A stretch of DNA of 64,000 nucleotides from Microbulbifer sp. SAOS-129_SWC (GCF_039696035.1 NZ_CP155567.1:310001-374000); one strand, 5' to 3'; positions 11,679 to 20,676 are shown, counted from the first letter of the stretch. Notes: generated from the sequence alone by a model not told the origin. Made by a program: numbers and translations.

Positions 11679-12917
11679 ATGTTCAGTCCGCTCGCGCTGC
11701 GCCGGTGCGCATTCGCCCTCTTTACCACCCTGTTGCTGGCCTCTGCCGGTGTCTTTGCGACCACAGCCAGCGCCGCGGAAGCGCGTGCGGACAAGGGTTT
11801 CGAAAACTGGATCCAGGAGTTCCGCAAAACGGCGATTGCCAACGGCATTTCCGGCGAAGTCTACGATCGCGCCTTCAAGGGCATCACCACGCCAGACCAG
11901 TGGGTGCTGGACAAGGCCAACTACCAGCCGGAGTTCAAAGCGCCGGTGTGGCAGTACTTCGACAACCGCGTGCAGAAGCGCGCGGTGCGCATGGGTAAGG
12001 CCAGGAAAAAGCAGCTGCAACCATGGCTCGACAAGATCGAGCGGCGCTTCGGGGTCAACCCCAATATCCTGCTGGCGATCTGGTCGATGGAGTCCAGTTT
12101 TGGCGCCATCCTCAAAAACGACAAGGTGATGCGCAATGTGGTGCGCTCACTGGCCACGCTCGCGTACGCGGATCCCAAGCGCAAGAAGTTCGGCCGCCAG
12201 CAGCTGCTGGCGGCGCTGAAAATCCTGCAGACCGGCGACATCGACGAGAGTCACCTGACCGGTTCCTGGGCCGGCGCCATGGGCCACACCCAGTTTATTC
12301 CCACCAGCTACCAGGCCTACGCCGTGGATATGGACGGCGACGGCCGCCGCGATATCTGGAACTCGGTACCGGATGCGCTGGCCACCGCCGCCAACCTGTT
12401 GAAGCAGAATGGCTGGCGCACCGGCCAGACCTGGGGTTACGAGGTGACGATTCCAAAGCGCAAGTTACCCGCCGGCAAATTGACCCTGCGTCACTGGGAA
12501 AAGCTCGGGGTCAAGCGCGCCAATGGCAAGCCGTTCCCGCGCCCCGACGATATGGCCGAGCTGAAGCTGCCCGATGGCCGCGGCGGGCCGGCCTTCCTGA
12601 TGCTGAAGAACTTCTTCGTCATCAAGCGTTACAACAACTCTGATCGCTATGCCACGGCGGTGGGGCTGTTGGGGGATATGATCGGCGGCGGCCATGGCCT
12701 GGTGCACGACTGGCAGCGCCCGTTTACCCCGCTCGATGCCGGCCAGGTGGAAGAACTGCAGAAATTGCTCAAGGCGAAAGGATTTTATCGGGGCGAGATC
12801 GATGGCAAGGCCGGGTCGGGTACCCGCAAGGCGATCAAGCAGTTCCAGAAAAGCATCGGTGTCGAGCAGCAGGGTTACCCGAGCAAGGAAGTGCTCAACG
12901 AACTGCGCAAACACTGA
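11679..12917 (+). CDS. Lytic murein transglycosylase, MltB type with C-terminal peptidoglycan-binding domain
   Basis: Cleaves peptidoglycan glycan strands to 1,6-anhydro products in the periplasm. The 412-residue protein has a Sec signal peptide (AFALFTTLLLASAG, cleaved near ASA-AE) without a lipobox cysteine, so it is a soluble form rather than an MltB lipoprotein. The SLT_3 domain has the catalytic Glu138 in SMESSFGAI and the GAMGHTQFIPTSY motif. A PG_binding_1 domain (GQVEELQKLLKAKGFYRGEIDG, stated in part) fills the last 60 residues. ATG 11679 follows GAAGGAG. It ends on a hairpin shared with the convergent gene. Confidence 0.92.
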   Translation: MFSPLALRRCAFALFTTLLLASAGVFATTASAAEARADKGFENWIQEFRKTAIANGISGEVYDRAFKGITTPDQWVLDKANYQPEFKAPVWQYFDNRVQKRAVRMGKARKKQLQPWLDKIERRFGVNPNILLAIWSMESSFGAILKNDKVMRNVVRSLATLAYADPKRKKFGRQQLLAALKILQTGDIDESHLTGSWAGAMGHTQFIPTSYQAYAVDMDGDGRRDIWNSVPDALATAANLLKQNGWRTGQTWGYEVTIPKRKLPAGKLTLRHWEKLGVKRANGKPFPRPDDMAELKLPDGRGGPAFLMLKNFFVIKRYNNSDRYATAVGLLGDMIGGGHGLVHDWQRPFTPLDAGQVEELQKLLKAKGFYRGEIDGKAGSGTRKAIKQFQKSIGVEQQGYPSKEVLNELRKH

Positions 12918-12918
12918 A

Positions 12919-12943
12919 GTAGCCGGCGGGGGAATCCCCGCCG
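12919..12943. terminator. Shared hairpin with GTAG foot between convergent genes
   Basis: GTAG (12919-12922), one base, then the perfect 8-bp stem CGGCGGGG/CCCCGCCG with a GAAT loop. It fills the whole gap between two convergent stop codons. The GTAG-plus-hairpin form is that of REP elements bound by RAYT transposases; it may also work as a bidirectional terminator. Confidence 0.6.
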
Positions 12944-13960
12944 TCAGAAATTCTCGTCCGGCAACAGGCTGTCCTGCAGCATCTCCAGACTCTCGGCGAC
13001 CTCGTGTGGTTCGTGGAAATAGGCAATGTGGTACATCGCTTCGCCCTCCTGCACCAGCGGGATATTCTGCTTGCCGATAATGATGCCGTCCGCATTGCAC
13101 TGCACCCGATCCAGCTCGTGTCCGTAGGGATCGGCAATCGTCGCCAGCAGCTCGCCTTTCATCACATGATCACCGAGTCTTTTTCTGTGGTTGACGATAC
13201 CGCTGTCGCCGGCGCGCACCCAGCCGCTGCGCCGGGCGATGTACGGCTCGATACCCTGGCGGCGGCGCCCCTGCGGCAGCATTTCCAGATGCCGCAGCAC
13301 ATTGAGAATACCTTTGGCGCCAGCGCGCACGCACAGCTCGTCGAAGCGCAGCGCCTCGCCGGCCTCGTACAGCAGGATGCGCACGCCCAGATCGGTGGCG
13401 GACTGGCGCAGTGAGCCGTCGCGCAGGGTGGCATTGAGCAGTACCGGTACGCCGAAAGCGCGGGCCATTTCGCGGGTTTTCTCATCATCCAGGTTGGCGC
13501 GGATCTGCGGCAGGTTGCTGCGATGGATGGCACCGGTATGCAGGTCGATACCGTAGTCGCATTTGGCCACAATCTGCTCGAGAAACACGTGGGCCATGCG
13601 CGCCGCCAGCGAGCCCTTGGCAGAACCGGGAAACGAGCGGTTGAGGTCGCGCCGGTCGGGCAGGTAGCGCGAATGCTGTAGCACCCCGTAGACATTGACG
13701 ATGGGCACAGCAATCAGCGTGCCGCGCAGGGATTTGAGGGCGCGGCTGCGGATCAGGCGGCTGATGATTTCGATGCCGTTGAGTTCGTCGCCGTGGAGCG
13801 CCGCGCACACGAACATGGTCGGCCCGGACTTGCGCCCGCGCTGCACATAGACCGGAATCGCCATTTCGGTATCCGTGTACAGCCTGACGACCGGGAGGTC
13901 GATACGGCGGGTTTCGCCGCGGGCGATGTGAATTCCGCCGATTTCAAAGGACTCGGGCAT
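12944..13960 (-). CDS. Succinylglutamate desuccinylase/aspartoacylase family hydrolase
   Basis: Zinc carboxypeptidase-fold (M14-like) amidohydrolase; the natural substrate cannot be read from sequence. In 338 residues the zinc ligands appear as H56 and E59 in LHGDE and H141 in DLHTG, with DRRDLNRSFPG between them as in the AstE/AspA family. The C-terminal part has the beta-barrel-like segment GWVRAGDSGIVNHRKRLGDHV common in this subgroup. It lies 37 bp downstream of the rhs gene on the same strand, so could be read through from it, but nothing suggests a T6SS role. AstE itself is unlikely because no ast operon is present. Confidence 0.82.
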   Translation of the reverse strand: MPESFEIGGIHIARGETRRIDLPVVRLYTDTEMAIPVYVQRGRKSGPTMFVCAALHGDELNGIEIISRLIRSRALKSLRGTLIAVPIVNVYGVLQHSRYLPDRRDLNRSFPGSAKGSLAARMAHVFLEQIVAKCDYGIDLHTGAIHRSNLPQIRANLDDEKTREMARAFGVPVLLNATLRDGSLRQSATDLGVRILLYEAGEALRFDELCVRAGAKGILNVLRHLEMLPQGRRRQGIEPYIARRSGWVRAGDSGIVNHRKRLGDHVMKGELLATIADPYGHELDRVQCNADGIIIGKQNIPLVQEGEAMYHIAYFHEPHEVAESLEMLQDSLLPDENF

Positions 13961-13997
13961 GGCGACTCGCGCAGGTAATTTGTTCCAATTGTAGCTG

Positions 13998-16900
13998 TCA
14001 GCTTACCTCCGCCAGCGTGGCATCGTTAACATCCTCCGCGGCCGCGGGTGCGGCGGTAAAAGCGTCGTCCAGTGCATTGAGCCACAACTGCAGTTGCGGA
14101 TGCCAGTATCCGCACCGGTTGTATTGCAGCCCGGTCTCACTGTCGGCGATGCGCCGGTGCGCGCGCCAGGCGTCCGTGTGGCGCTTTTCGGCACTGTTCC
14201 ACAGGGTTTCGCCGCCATCGCCGAGCAGAGCCAGCGGCTCGCCGGCCGGATCCAGCAGATAATGTTCCGCGCTGCCATCGCGCAGCCGGCACAGCAGCGC
14301 GCCGGTCAGCGGGTGGTGCAGGTAGGCGGTGGGTGTTTGGCTGCGGCTGTTCAGTGTGGTGTTTTCGTCCCACAGGCCGAGACTGTACCAGCGGTAGCCG
14401 AGACGCCGCTGGCGGGTGGAGCGGCGATGGGTGCTCAATTTACCCAGCCGCCGGCCGAAGGGGTCATAGCGGAAATAGGTTTTGAAATCGCCGCACTCGG
14501 CGCTGGTCAGCAGGCCCCAGCCGTCAAAACGATAGTGGTATTCGCGCAGCTGCTTGCCCGGACGCTGCTCGCGCACGATGTTGCCGCGCCGGTCGCGCTC
14601 GATCGCGGCGCTCGACAGGGGGGCGTGAAGCGGCGGCAGAAACTGTGCTGCCTGCGGTTCGAACTGCCAGTTTAAATCGCTCCCCGCGCGCAGGCCGCAC
14701 AAGCGACCGCCGCGAATCTGCCGGTGCAGCCGATTGCTGCCGACGATCCAGTCGATACCGCCGTCGCGTGGTTCGCTACGCAGTATCGCCGCGCCGTTGG
14801 CGTCGATACCGTAGAGATCGCCGTCGGGTGCCAGCAGATAGGCGATATCGAGGGTTTCCGACGCAGTGCCTTTGAGCCAGCCGCGCGCGTCATAGTGATG
14901 CTGCAGGCTCAGGCTGCCGTAGTCGCGACTGTCGCAGTGCTCGGCAATCAGCAGGTTGCGCGCATCATATTGGAAGCGCACGGCGCTGTGGCCGTTGTCG
15001 GCACCGGTCAGGCGTTGTTGCGCATCGTAGTGGAAATCGCAGTGCTGGCCGCCGTTATTGCGGATTTGCTGCAGGGTACCGTCGTCGCCACGCTGGAAAT
15101 ACCAGTGGGTGTCGTTGTCGCGAAATTCGCTGACCGCGCCGCCGGCATCATAGCGCCACTGCCAGCTGCGCCCGCTGGCATCCTCGGCGCCGCTGAGTCG
15201 GCCCTGGCTGTCGTAGTGCCAGCAGCATTGACTGCTGTCACCGTGCAGTTCCAGCAGCTGGCCGTGGCCGTTGTACTGCAGCTGCCAGCGGCGGCCATCA
15301 GCGGCGCGCAGCTGGCGCGGCGCGGCATCGCTGCCGCATTCCCACTCGAGCATTGCGGCGCCATTGCAGTGCAGTGCACACGGGTGGCCGCGGCTGTCGT
15401 AATCGAGCTGGTACTCGCCGTCCGCCGCGCCGCTGCGGCGCAGCTCGCCGGCGTTGCCGTAGTGCCACTGTCGCAACGGATCGTCATCGAGCGTCATCGC
15501 AGTCAATCGATGCCAGTGATCGTACGCCAGTGACCAGTGTCGTTCGCCCCGGCGTACCGACAGCAGCTGGCTCTGGCCATCCCAGTCGAACTGCACCGTG
15601 CCGTTTTCCGGGTCGCGCAACTGCAGCAGCTGGCCGCGTTCGCTGTATTCGCATTGCCAGACACCACCGCCGGGATCGGTGGCGCTGTCCAGCAGGCCCT
15701 GCGCACCGTAGGCAAAATGCCAGTTGCGCTCGCCGCACTGGACGGCGCGCAAGGCGCCATGCTCGTCGTAGTGGTAGCGATCACTGCAGCCGTCACGGGT
15801 GCGTCGCCGCAAACGGCCGCACTCGTCGTAGCGGTAGAAGCTGCGCCTGCCATCGGCGGCAACGGTCTGGCAGAGGTTGCCGTAGTAGTCGTAGAGGTAG
15901 CGCTGCCGGCGCTCGCCGCACGCTTCGTATGTCAGCTGGCCGGCGTCGTTGAAGGTCCACTGCCGGGGCGCGCGTCCGTCACTGCGCAGGGTGCAGCGGT
16001 GCTGGTCGTTGCGCCAGCTGAGGCGATAGGGCTGCGTGTTGTGATGCAGCCGGTGGCAGCGCTGGCGGTTGTCGTATTCGAATTGCAGTGTGCCGCGTGC
16101 GTCGCTGTCGATGGCAGAGAGCAGTTGCTCGTCGTAGCGATAGCTCTCGCGCTGCAGACCCGCCGCGCATTCGCGCAGAAGCGCCGCGCTGTCGCCGGCG
16201 CGCTCGTCCTCGAGGTATTCGTAGTGGCACAGCTGCTGCTGTCCCTCGGCGGCATGGCCGTTGGCGAGGGCTTCGATATGGCGGTCGCGGCTGTGGATTT
16301 CCACGATACGGCCCCACGAAGTCACGATCTTGGTGGGCAGGCCGTCGCGATAATCCACGGTCAGCGCATTGCCGCAGTGATCGCGAATTTCTACCAGGGG
16401 CAGGGCGTTGTCGGTGCCATCGGCACGGAAGATGCGGTCGGCTTGTTCGAATCCGCGCAGGCGGTAGCTGTGCAGACTCTGCCGGTATAGCAGCAGGCGT
16501 TCCGCCCGGTTGTAGCTGCTGTGGCCGATGGCCGGCTGGCGGAACGCGATGTGGCGGCCCTCGGCGGAATGGAATTCCACCCGGCCATCTTCCACGCGCA
16601 ACTGCTCGCTGAGACTGTGGCGCCAGCCGCGCCCGAGCCCGCAATCCTCGTCGTTGCTGTGGCGGTAAAAGCGCTGCCACTGGAATCGCAGCGGCCCGGG
16701 CAGGGTGAAATCCGCACGCGCAAAAGCGACTTCACCGGAGCTGGCGATCAGGTGATCGGCGACCCGCTGGCACTGTGGCAGCGGCGGCAGCGTGCGCTGC
16801 TGCGGATTGCGTCCACTGGCGCTGACAAACTGCAGCGGCCCGCAGTCGTGGGTGTGAAGCTGTGGGATCGATGGTGCATCGGCGAAACAGTAACGGTTGG

Positions 16901-17090
16901 CCTGGATTACCGGCGGCCGTGGCCACATTGAGCCCAGTGGCGCGGGTATATTCTCCGGCGGGGTCGTTGTGGTCTGCCGATTCAGCCAGTCGCACAGTGC
17001 CACCGGATTGCTCGCCGGCATGTCGACGGGCGGCGGCTGCAGTTTCTGCAGAATTGATGGAATAAATTCGAGCAGACGTTCCGGTGTCAT
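13998..17090 (-). CDS. Rhs/YD-repeat protein without a recognisable toxin tip
   Basis: A 1,030-residue Rhs-family protein of the kind delivered by T6SS. After a roughly 110-residue N-terminus lies a DUF6531-like domain (DFTLPGPLRFQWQRFYRHS, GRGWRHSLSEQL), then a long YD-repeat region (YDEQLLSAIDSDARGTLQFEY, RYDECGRLRRRT, YDARNLLIAEH and many more) that should form the hollow Rhs cocoon. The usual core end is recognisable but degenerate: SETGLQYNRCGYWHPQLQLW replaces the normal R-Y-Y-D-P run. The protein stops about 30 residues later, with neither a DPxGL autocleavage motif nor a toxin domain. There is no PAAR domain. The phosphatase gene lies 48 bp upstream on the same strand. It may be a toxin-less scaffold or a C-terminally truncated effector. 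Confidence 0.85.
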   Translation of the reverse strand: MTPERLLEFIPSILQKLQPPPVDMPASNPVALCDWLNRQTTTTPPENIPAPLGSMWPRPPVIQANRYCFADAPSIPQLHTHDCGPLQFVSASGRNPQQRTLPPLPQCQRVADHLIASSGEVAFARADFTLPGPLRFQWQRFYRHSNDEDCGLGRGWRHSLSEQLRVEDGRVEFHSAEGRHIAFRQPAIGHSSYNRAERLLLYRQSLHSYRLRGFEQADRIFRADGTDNALPLVEIRDHCGNALTVDYRDGLPTKIVTSWGRIVEIHSRDRHIEALANGHAAEGQQQLCHYEYLEDERAGDSAALLRECAAGLQRESYRYDEQLLSAIDSDARGTLQFEYDNRQRCHRLHHNTQPYRLSWRNDQHRCTLRSDGRAPRQWTFNDAGQLTYEACGERRQRYLYDYYGNLCQTVAADGRRSFYRYDECGRLRRRTRDGCSDRYHYDEHGALRAVQCGERNWHFAYGAQGLLDSATDPGGGVWQCEYSERGQLLQLRDPENGTVQFDWDGQSQLLSVRRGERHWSLAYDHWHRLTAMTLDDDPLRQWHYGNAGELRRSGAADGEYQLDYDSRGHPCALHCNGAAMLEWECGSDAAPRQLRAADGRRWQLQYNGHGQLLELHGDSSQCCWHYDSQGRLSGAEDASGRSWQWRYDAGGAVSEFRDNDTHWYFQRGDDGTLQQIRNNGGQHCDFHYDAQQRLTGADNGHSAVRFQYDARNLLIAEHCDSRDYGSLSLQHHYDARGWLKGTASETLDIAYLLAPDGDLYGIDANGAAILRSEPRDGGIDWIVGSNRLHRQIRGGRLCGLRAGSDLNWQFEPQAAQFLPPLHAPLSSAAIERDRRGNIVREQRPGKQLREYHYRFDGWGLLTSAECGDFKTYFRYDPFGRRLGKLSTHRRSTRQRRLGYRWYSLGLWDENTTLNSRSQTPTAYLHHPLTGALLCRLRDGSAEHYLLDPAGEPLALLGDGGETLWNSAEKRHTDAWRAHRRIADSETGLQYNRCGYWHPQLQLWLNALDDAFTAAPAAAEDVNDATLAEVS

Positions 17091-17138
17091 GGCGCTCTTC
17101 TCATTGTGGGCTGGCTGTAGGGTGGGCCGGCTACAGGG

Positions 17139-17996
17139 TCAATGCTGTTCTTTGCGAATGGTGACGTCTTCTTTCCTGGGGCTCAGGGTGATGGCATCGG
17201 CGACGTCATACTCCGGCGCGCGCATGGCGAATTCCAGAATCCCCGCACTGATATTGTCGCGGCCGCCGCGCTCATTGGCATCGTCGATAAATCGATATAC
17301 GCACTCCAGCGCCGGCCGGTGGGTGGCCAGCACGCGCTCGATACCATGATCGTCCAGATATTCGGTGAGGCCGTCGCTACACAGCAACAGCAGTGCATCC
17401 TGGGTCATTTTCCAGCTGTTGATGGTCGGTTCCACCTGGGCGGAGACGCCGAGGGCGCGGGTAATATGATTGCGAATGCTGGATTCCTGCGCCTGTTCCG
17501 GTGTGAGCCGGCCGCTGTCGATCATCTCCTGCACCACGCTGTGATCCCGCGTAAGCCGCTGTAATCCGTAGTGATTCCACAAGTAAGCGCGGGAGTCGCC
17601 GATATGCGCGACAATCAGAAAGTCCTGCCACACTGCCGCCACCACCAGCGTGGTCCCCATATTGGCAAACTCCGGGCGTGCCTGTTTGGCGTCGAGAATC
17701 TTCCGGTTGGCAACCGCGATGGCGTCGATCAGGGCCGCACGCAGCATCAGTTGCTGCTGCTCCGGTGAGCAGGCCAGAAATGTGCTGTCGGTCAGCCGGT
17801 TCAGCTGTTGCCGCAGCGTTTCTGCGGCAATATTGCTGGCGGTGGCGCCGCCGCTATAGCCGCCCATGCCGTCGGCGACGATAACGTAGGCAAAGGGCAG
17901 CGATTTGTCGGCGTGCCAGTGAATGGCGTCTTCATTTTCCTCGCGGACCTGTCCGATGTCTGTCCGCCCGTTGACGGCCAGGCTGATGCGCTCCAT
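17139..17996 (-). CDS. T6SS-associated PP2C-type Ser/Thr phosphatase (PppA/Stp1-like)
   Basis: Metal-dependent phosphatase that would reverse phosphorylation by the kinase encoded at the other end of the locus, in the manner of the PpkA-PppA pair that controls T6SS firing through the FHA protein. The 285-residue protein has the PPM metal motifs TDIGQVREENEDA, ADGMGG (D42-G43), HIGDSRAYLW and GGRDNIS. ATG 17996 is preferred because AAAGGGAG lies upstream; the open frame to 18170 adds 58 residues without family similarity. It is transcribed divergently from the RAYT-like gene and followed by the rhs gene. Confidence 0.9.
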   Translation of the reverse strand: MERISLAVNGRTDIGQVREENEDAIHWHADKSLPFAYVIVADGMGGYSGGATASNIAAETLRQQLNRLTDSTFLACSPEQQQLMLRAALIDAIAVANRKILDAKQARPEFANMGTTLVVAAVWQDFLIVAHIGDSRAYLWNHYGLQRLTRDHSVVQEMIDSGRLTPEQAQESSIRNHITRALGVSAQVEPTINSWKMTQDALLLLCSDGLTEYLDDHGIERVLATHRPALECVYRFIDDANERGGRDNISAGILEFAMRAPEYDVADAITLSPRKEDVTIRKEQH

Positions 17997-18130
17997 GTCG
18001 GTCGAGACTCCCTTTCTCGCTTTCTCACGTGCTCGCGTGTAATCCTTTGTAATTTTATGCCGGGGCCTGTCCGCGCAAGCGAAATTGCAGTTTGGCAATC
18101 CGTTCATGTTAACTTGGTAGTACGGTTGGT

Positions 18131-18160
18131 TTGAAATTTTTTTCGCGGTTTTGCGATAAT
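18131..18160 (+). promoter_or_regulatory. Predicted sigma70-type promoter of the rightward T6SS genes
   Basis: TTGAAA (18131-18136), an 18-bp spacer, GATAAT (18155-18160), 62 bp before the RAYT-like ORF. It lies in the 226-bp divergent gap 17997-18222. On the minus strand a weaker TAAAAT (18052-18057) could serve the phosphatase. Confidence 0.55.
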
Positions 18161-18222
18161 GCTCAACCATTCAAGGTAGAAGCTAGGCGGTACGCCTGTG
18201 CATAAAAGGATTTATCGGCAAG

Positions 18223-19017
18223 ATGCCACGTCTCCCCCGACTCAACTTGATTGATATCCCCCAGCACATTGTTCAGGTTGGTCACAACAACCTGCCGTGC
18301 TTTTTTGACGATGAAGACTATCAGTTCTATCTGATCAGTCTGCGCAATGCCGCCGACCAGTATCGTGTGGATGTACACGCGTACGTATTGCTGCCGAACA
18401 TGGTGCAGATAATTGCTACGCCAAGGGTGCCGGACGGGGTGCCGTCAATGATGCAATCGCTCGGCAGGCGCTATGTGCAATATGTGAATCACCGCTATAA
18501 ACGTTCGGGTACACTGTGGGGCGGGCGCTATAAATCCAGCCTGATCGATTCCGATGCGTACCTGCTGACCTGTTATCGGTACGTCGAATTGAGACCCTTG
18601 TACCTGGGATTGGCAGATTCCCTCGGTGACTATGCCTGGTCCAGTTTCAACCATCACGCCAGTGTCGTAAGTAGCGAGATCATCAATGATCACCGTCTCT
18701 ATTTGGCGCTGGGCGAGACGCCCGCAGAACGTGCACAAGCGTACCGAAAACTTTTTCGCTACCGCTTTGACCGCCGTTTGTTGGAATATATCGCAGAGAC
18801 GATTAAGGTCGGCCATGTGTTGGGTGGCGATGCCTTCAAGGATAAGATTGAGCAGATTGCCAATCAGCGTGTCCGTCCGTTGAAACGCGGCCGGCCGCGT
18901 AAAAAAGAAAATAGTGCGGAAGAGGTTGATCGCACTTCTTCAAAAAAAATCGAACAAAACGCTCTTGGTACGGAAGTTTCACGAGAAGCCGGCGATATCG
19001 CCACCATGGAGAGGTAA
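18223..19017 (+). CDS. RAYT-like (Y1_Tnp) protein with the HUH motif lost
   Basis: A 264-residue relative of REP-associated tyrosine transposases. Family marks are strong: MPRLPRLNLIDIPQHIVQ at the N-terminus, MMQSLGRRYVQYVNHRYKRS, GRYKSSLIDSDAYLLTCYRY and the RGRPRK end. The metal-binding His-hydrophobic-His that normally reads NHVHLL is PNMVQII here (residues 59-65), so both histidines are gone. The usual LWEGR is LWGGR, and ELNP is ELRP. The candidate catalytic tyrosine (Y120) remains. It should bind DNA or hairpins but not transpose. The stop is 2 bp before the start of the TssB-TssC fusion, and a promoter-like sequence precedes it, so it looks like the first gene of the T6SS operon. A charged Lys/Glu-rich tail follows residue 225. 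The regulatory role is inference. Confidence 0.85.
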   Translation: MPRLPRLNLIDIPQHIVQVGHNNLPCFFDDEDYQFYLISLRNAADQYRVDVHAYVLLPNMVQIIATPRVPDGVPSMMQSLGRRYVQYVNHRYKRSGTLWGGRYKSSLIDSDAYLLTCYRYVELRPLYLGLADSLGDYAWSSFNHHASVVSSEIINDHRLYLALGETPAERAQAYRKLFRYRFDRRLLEYIAETIKVGHVLGGDAFKDKIEQIANQRVRPLKRGRPRKKENSAEEVDRTSSKKIEQNALGTEVSREAGDIATMER

Positions 19018-19019
19018 GC

Positions 19020-20585
19020 GTGAGCAGAATAACAATGCAGCCCGGTGCGATTTTCGGCGCCGACCCGTCCGCCGATGCCGTTTCCGGTCAGCGCGCCACT
19101 GACGATTCCGGGCCGCCGAACCAGCAGCAGGTCGCGCAACTGAAAGTTGCCATCCTCGGCGATTTCAGCGGTCGCGCCAGCCGTGGCCAGCGCGAGCCGG
19201 AGAATCTCGCCACGCGTCCGGCTTACCGTCTGGGCAAAGACAATTTTGAGGCACTGTTCGAACAGCTGGGTGTGCGCCTGCAGCTGCCGCTGATGGCGCA
19301 GCCGCTGTCGCTCCTCGAGTACGACGACCTGCACCCGGATTATCTGTACAGCCGCGTGCCGCTGTTCCGGCAATTTATCGAGCTGGAAAAGCGGTTGCTG
19401 CGTCCGGAGACCTTCACTCGCGCCGCGGAGGAGATCCGGCAGTGGCGACCGGAGCTGCGTACCACTGATACCGCCGGCAGCGGTGCCGGGCAAAACATCG
19501 CCGGGGAAAGTGATGCGGCGTACAGCGGCGAATCCCTGCTCGACAGTATTCTCGCCGCCCGGGACTGCCCGGATGTGAATCTGGCCAGCCCGGAAGTGCA
19601 GGTCGACCGGTTGATCCGCGATATCGTCGCGCCCTATGTGCAGCGCAAGCCGGACAGCCGCCAGGAAACTTACCTGCAGGCAGTGCGCGACGCGGCGTCG
19701 GAAGCGATGCGCAAACTCATGCACCAGAGCGCGTTCCGCCAGGTTGAGGCCAGCTGGCGCAGTGTGCACTTTCTGTTGCGCCGGCTGGAAGATCACCCGG
19801 GACTGCAACTGCACCTGATCGACGTGAGTAAGGACGAGGTGCGGGCCGATTTTGATCGGGCCGGCGATGACCTGGAGCAGTCACAGTTATTCAAATGCCT
19901 GGTCGAGCGCGAGACCGCCGCCGGTAACCGCCCCTACAACGTGGTGCTGGGTGACTTCACCATCGCCGACGATGAGCGCGACCTGCACCTGTTGGTCGAC
20001 CTGGCCACCATTGCCGAGGCAGCGCAGAGCGCGCTGTTGCTCGGTGGCGACTCGCGCCTGGCGGGCTGCCCGACCCTGGCCGCATCACCGGATCCGGACG
20101 ACTGGCACTATCCCCTGGCGCACTCCTTTGTCGACGGCTGGCGGGCCGTGCGCGATTACTCCGCAAGTGAATACGTCGCCCTGGCCGGTCCCCGGTTTAT
20201 GTTGCGGCTGCCTTATGGTGCCGATTCCGCCACCACCGACTGTTTCGATTTTGAAGAGTTAACCCCCGAACTGGGGCACCAGTACTACCTGTGGGGTAAC
20301 AGTGCCTATCTGCTCGCGCTGTCGCTGTGCGATGCGTTCGTGCGCGCCGGTCACGCGGCGCCGGTGGAGGCGGCCAGCTTCGACAGTCTGCCGCTGCACC
20401 TGCGCGAACTGCCCCAGGGGCGCTGGATGACGCCGTGCGCCGAGGCGCTGCTGAGCGATCGCGCCGCCGCACGCTTCAGTGCGGTTGGAATCAGCACGCT
20501 GCGCTCGGTGCAGGGGCGCGATCAGATAGTGCTGCCGAAACTACAGTCGCTGGCGGGAACACGCCTGCGCGGGCCCTGGGGTTAA
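19020..20585 (+). CDS. TssB-TssC fusion-like T6SS sheath-family protein
   Basis: A 521-residue protein that reads as a TssB part joined to a TssC part. Residues about 38-150 follow TssB: LKVAILGDFSGR matches the GVMGDYSGD of the true TssB here, KDNFEALFEQLGVRL matches [15 protein letters not shown], and an LLEYDDLHPDYLY segment matches the MDDFSPEKI region. From about residue 170, LLDSILAA, SAFRQVEASWRSVHFLLRRL and YNVVLGDFTI match TssC ([24 protein letters not shown]). The C-terminal TssC portion is shortened. GTG 19020 lies 2 bp after the RAYT-like stop. It could be a sheath cap, an assembly factor or a regulator of TssB/TssC; I do not know a name for it. Confidence 0.8.
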   Translation: MSRITMQPGAIFGADPSADAVSGQRATDDSGPPNQQQVAQLKVAILGDFSGRASRGQREPENLATRPAYRLGKDNFEALFEQLGVRLQLPLMAQPLSLLEYDDLHPDYLYSRVPLFRQFIELEKRLLRPETFTRAAEEIRQWRPELRTTDTAGSGAGQNIAGESDAAYSGESLLDSILAARDCPDVNLASPEVQVDRLIRDIVAPYVQRKPDSRQETYLQAVRDAASEAMRKLMHQSAFRQVEASWRSVHFLLRRLEDHPGLQLHLIDVSKDEVRADFDRAGDDLEQSQLFKCLVERETAAGNRPYNVVLGDFTIADDERDLHLLVDLATIAEAAQSALLLGGDSRLAGCPTLAASPDPDDWHYPLAHSFVDGWRAVRDYSASEYVALAGPRFMLRLPYGADSATTDCFDFEELTPELGHQYYLWGNSAYLLALSLCDAFVRAGHAAPVEAASFDSLPLHLRELPQGRWMTPCAEALLSDRAAARFSAVGISTLRSVQGRDQIVLPKLQSLAGTRLRGPWG

Positions 20586-20676
20586 AGACTTTTTACCGGT
20601 GTTTGTCTTACCGGTTTGCGGGCCGGGGTGACAACCGGTCGCATTTCAATAATTTACCAGCACGAGTCAGAGTGAC

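Noticed and set aside
14724..15533. Plus-strand ORFs of 269 and 317 codons inside the rhs gene
   Set aside because: Ala/Val-rich shadow frames of the YD-repeat gene on the other strand.
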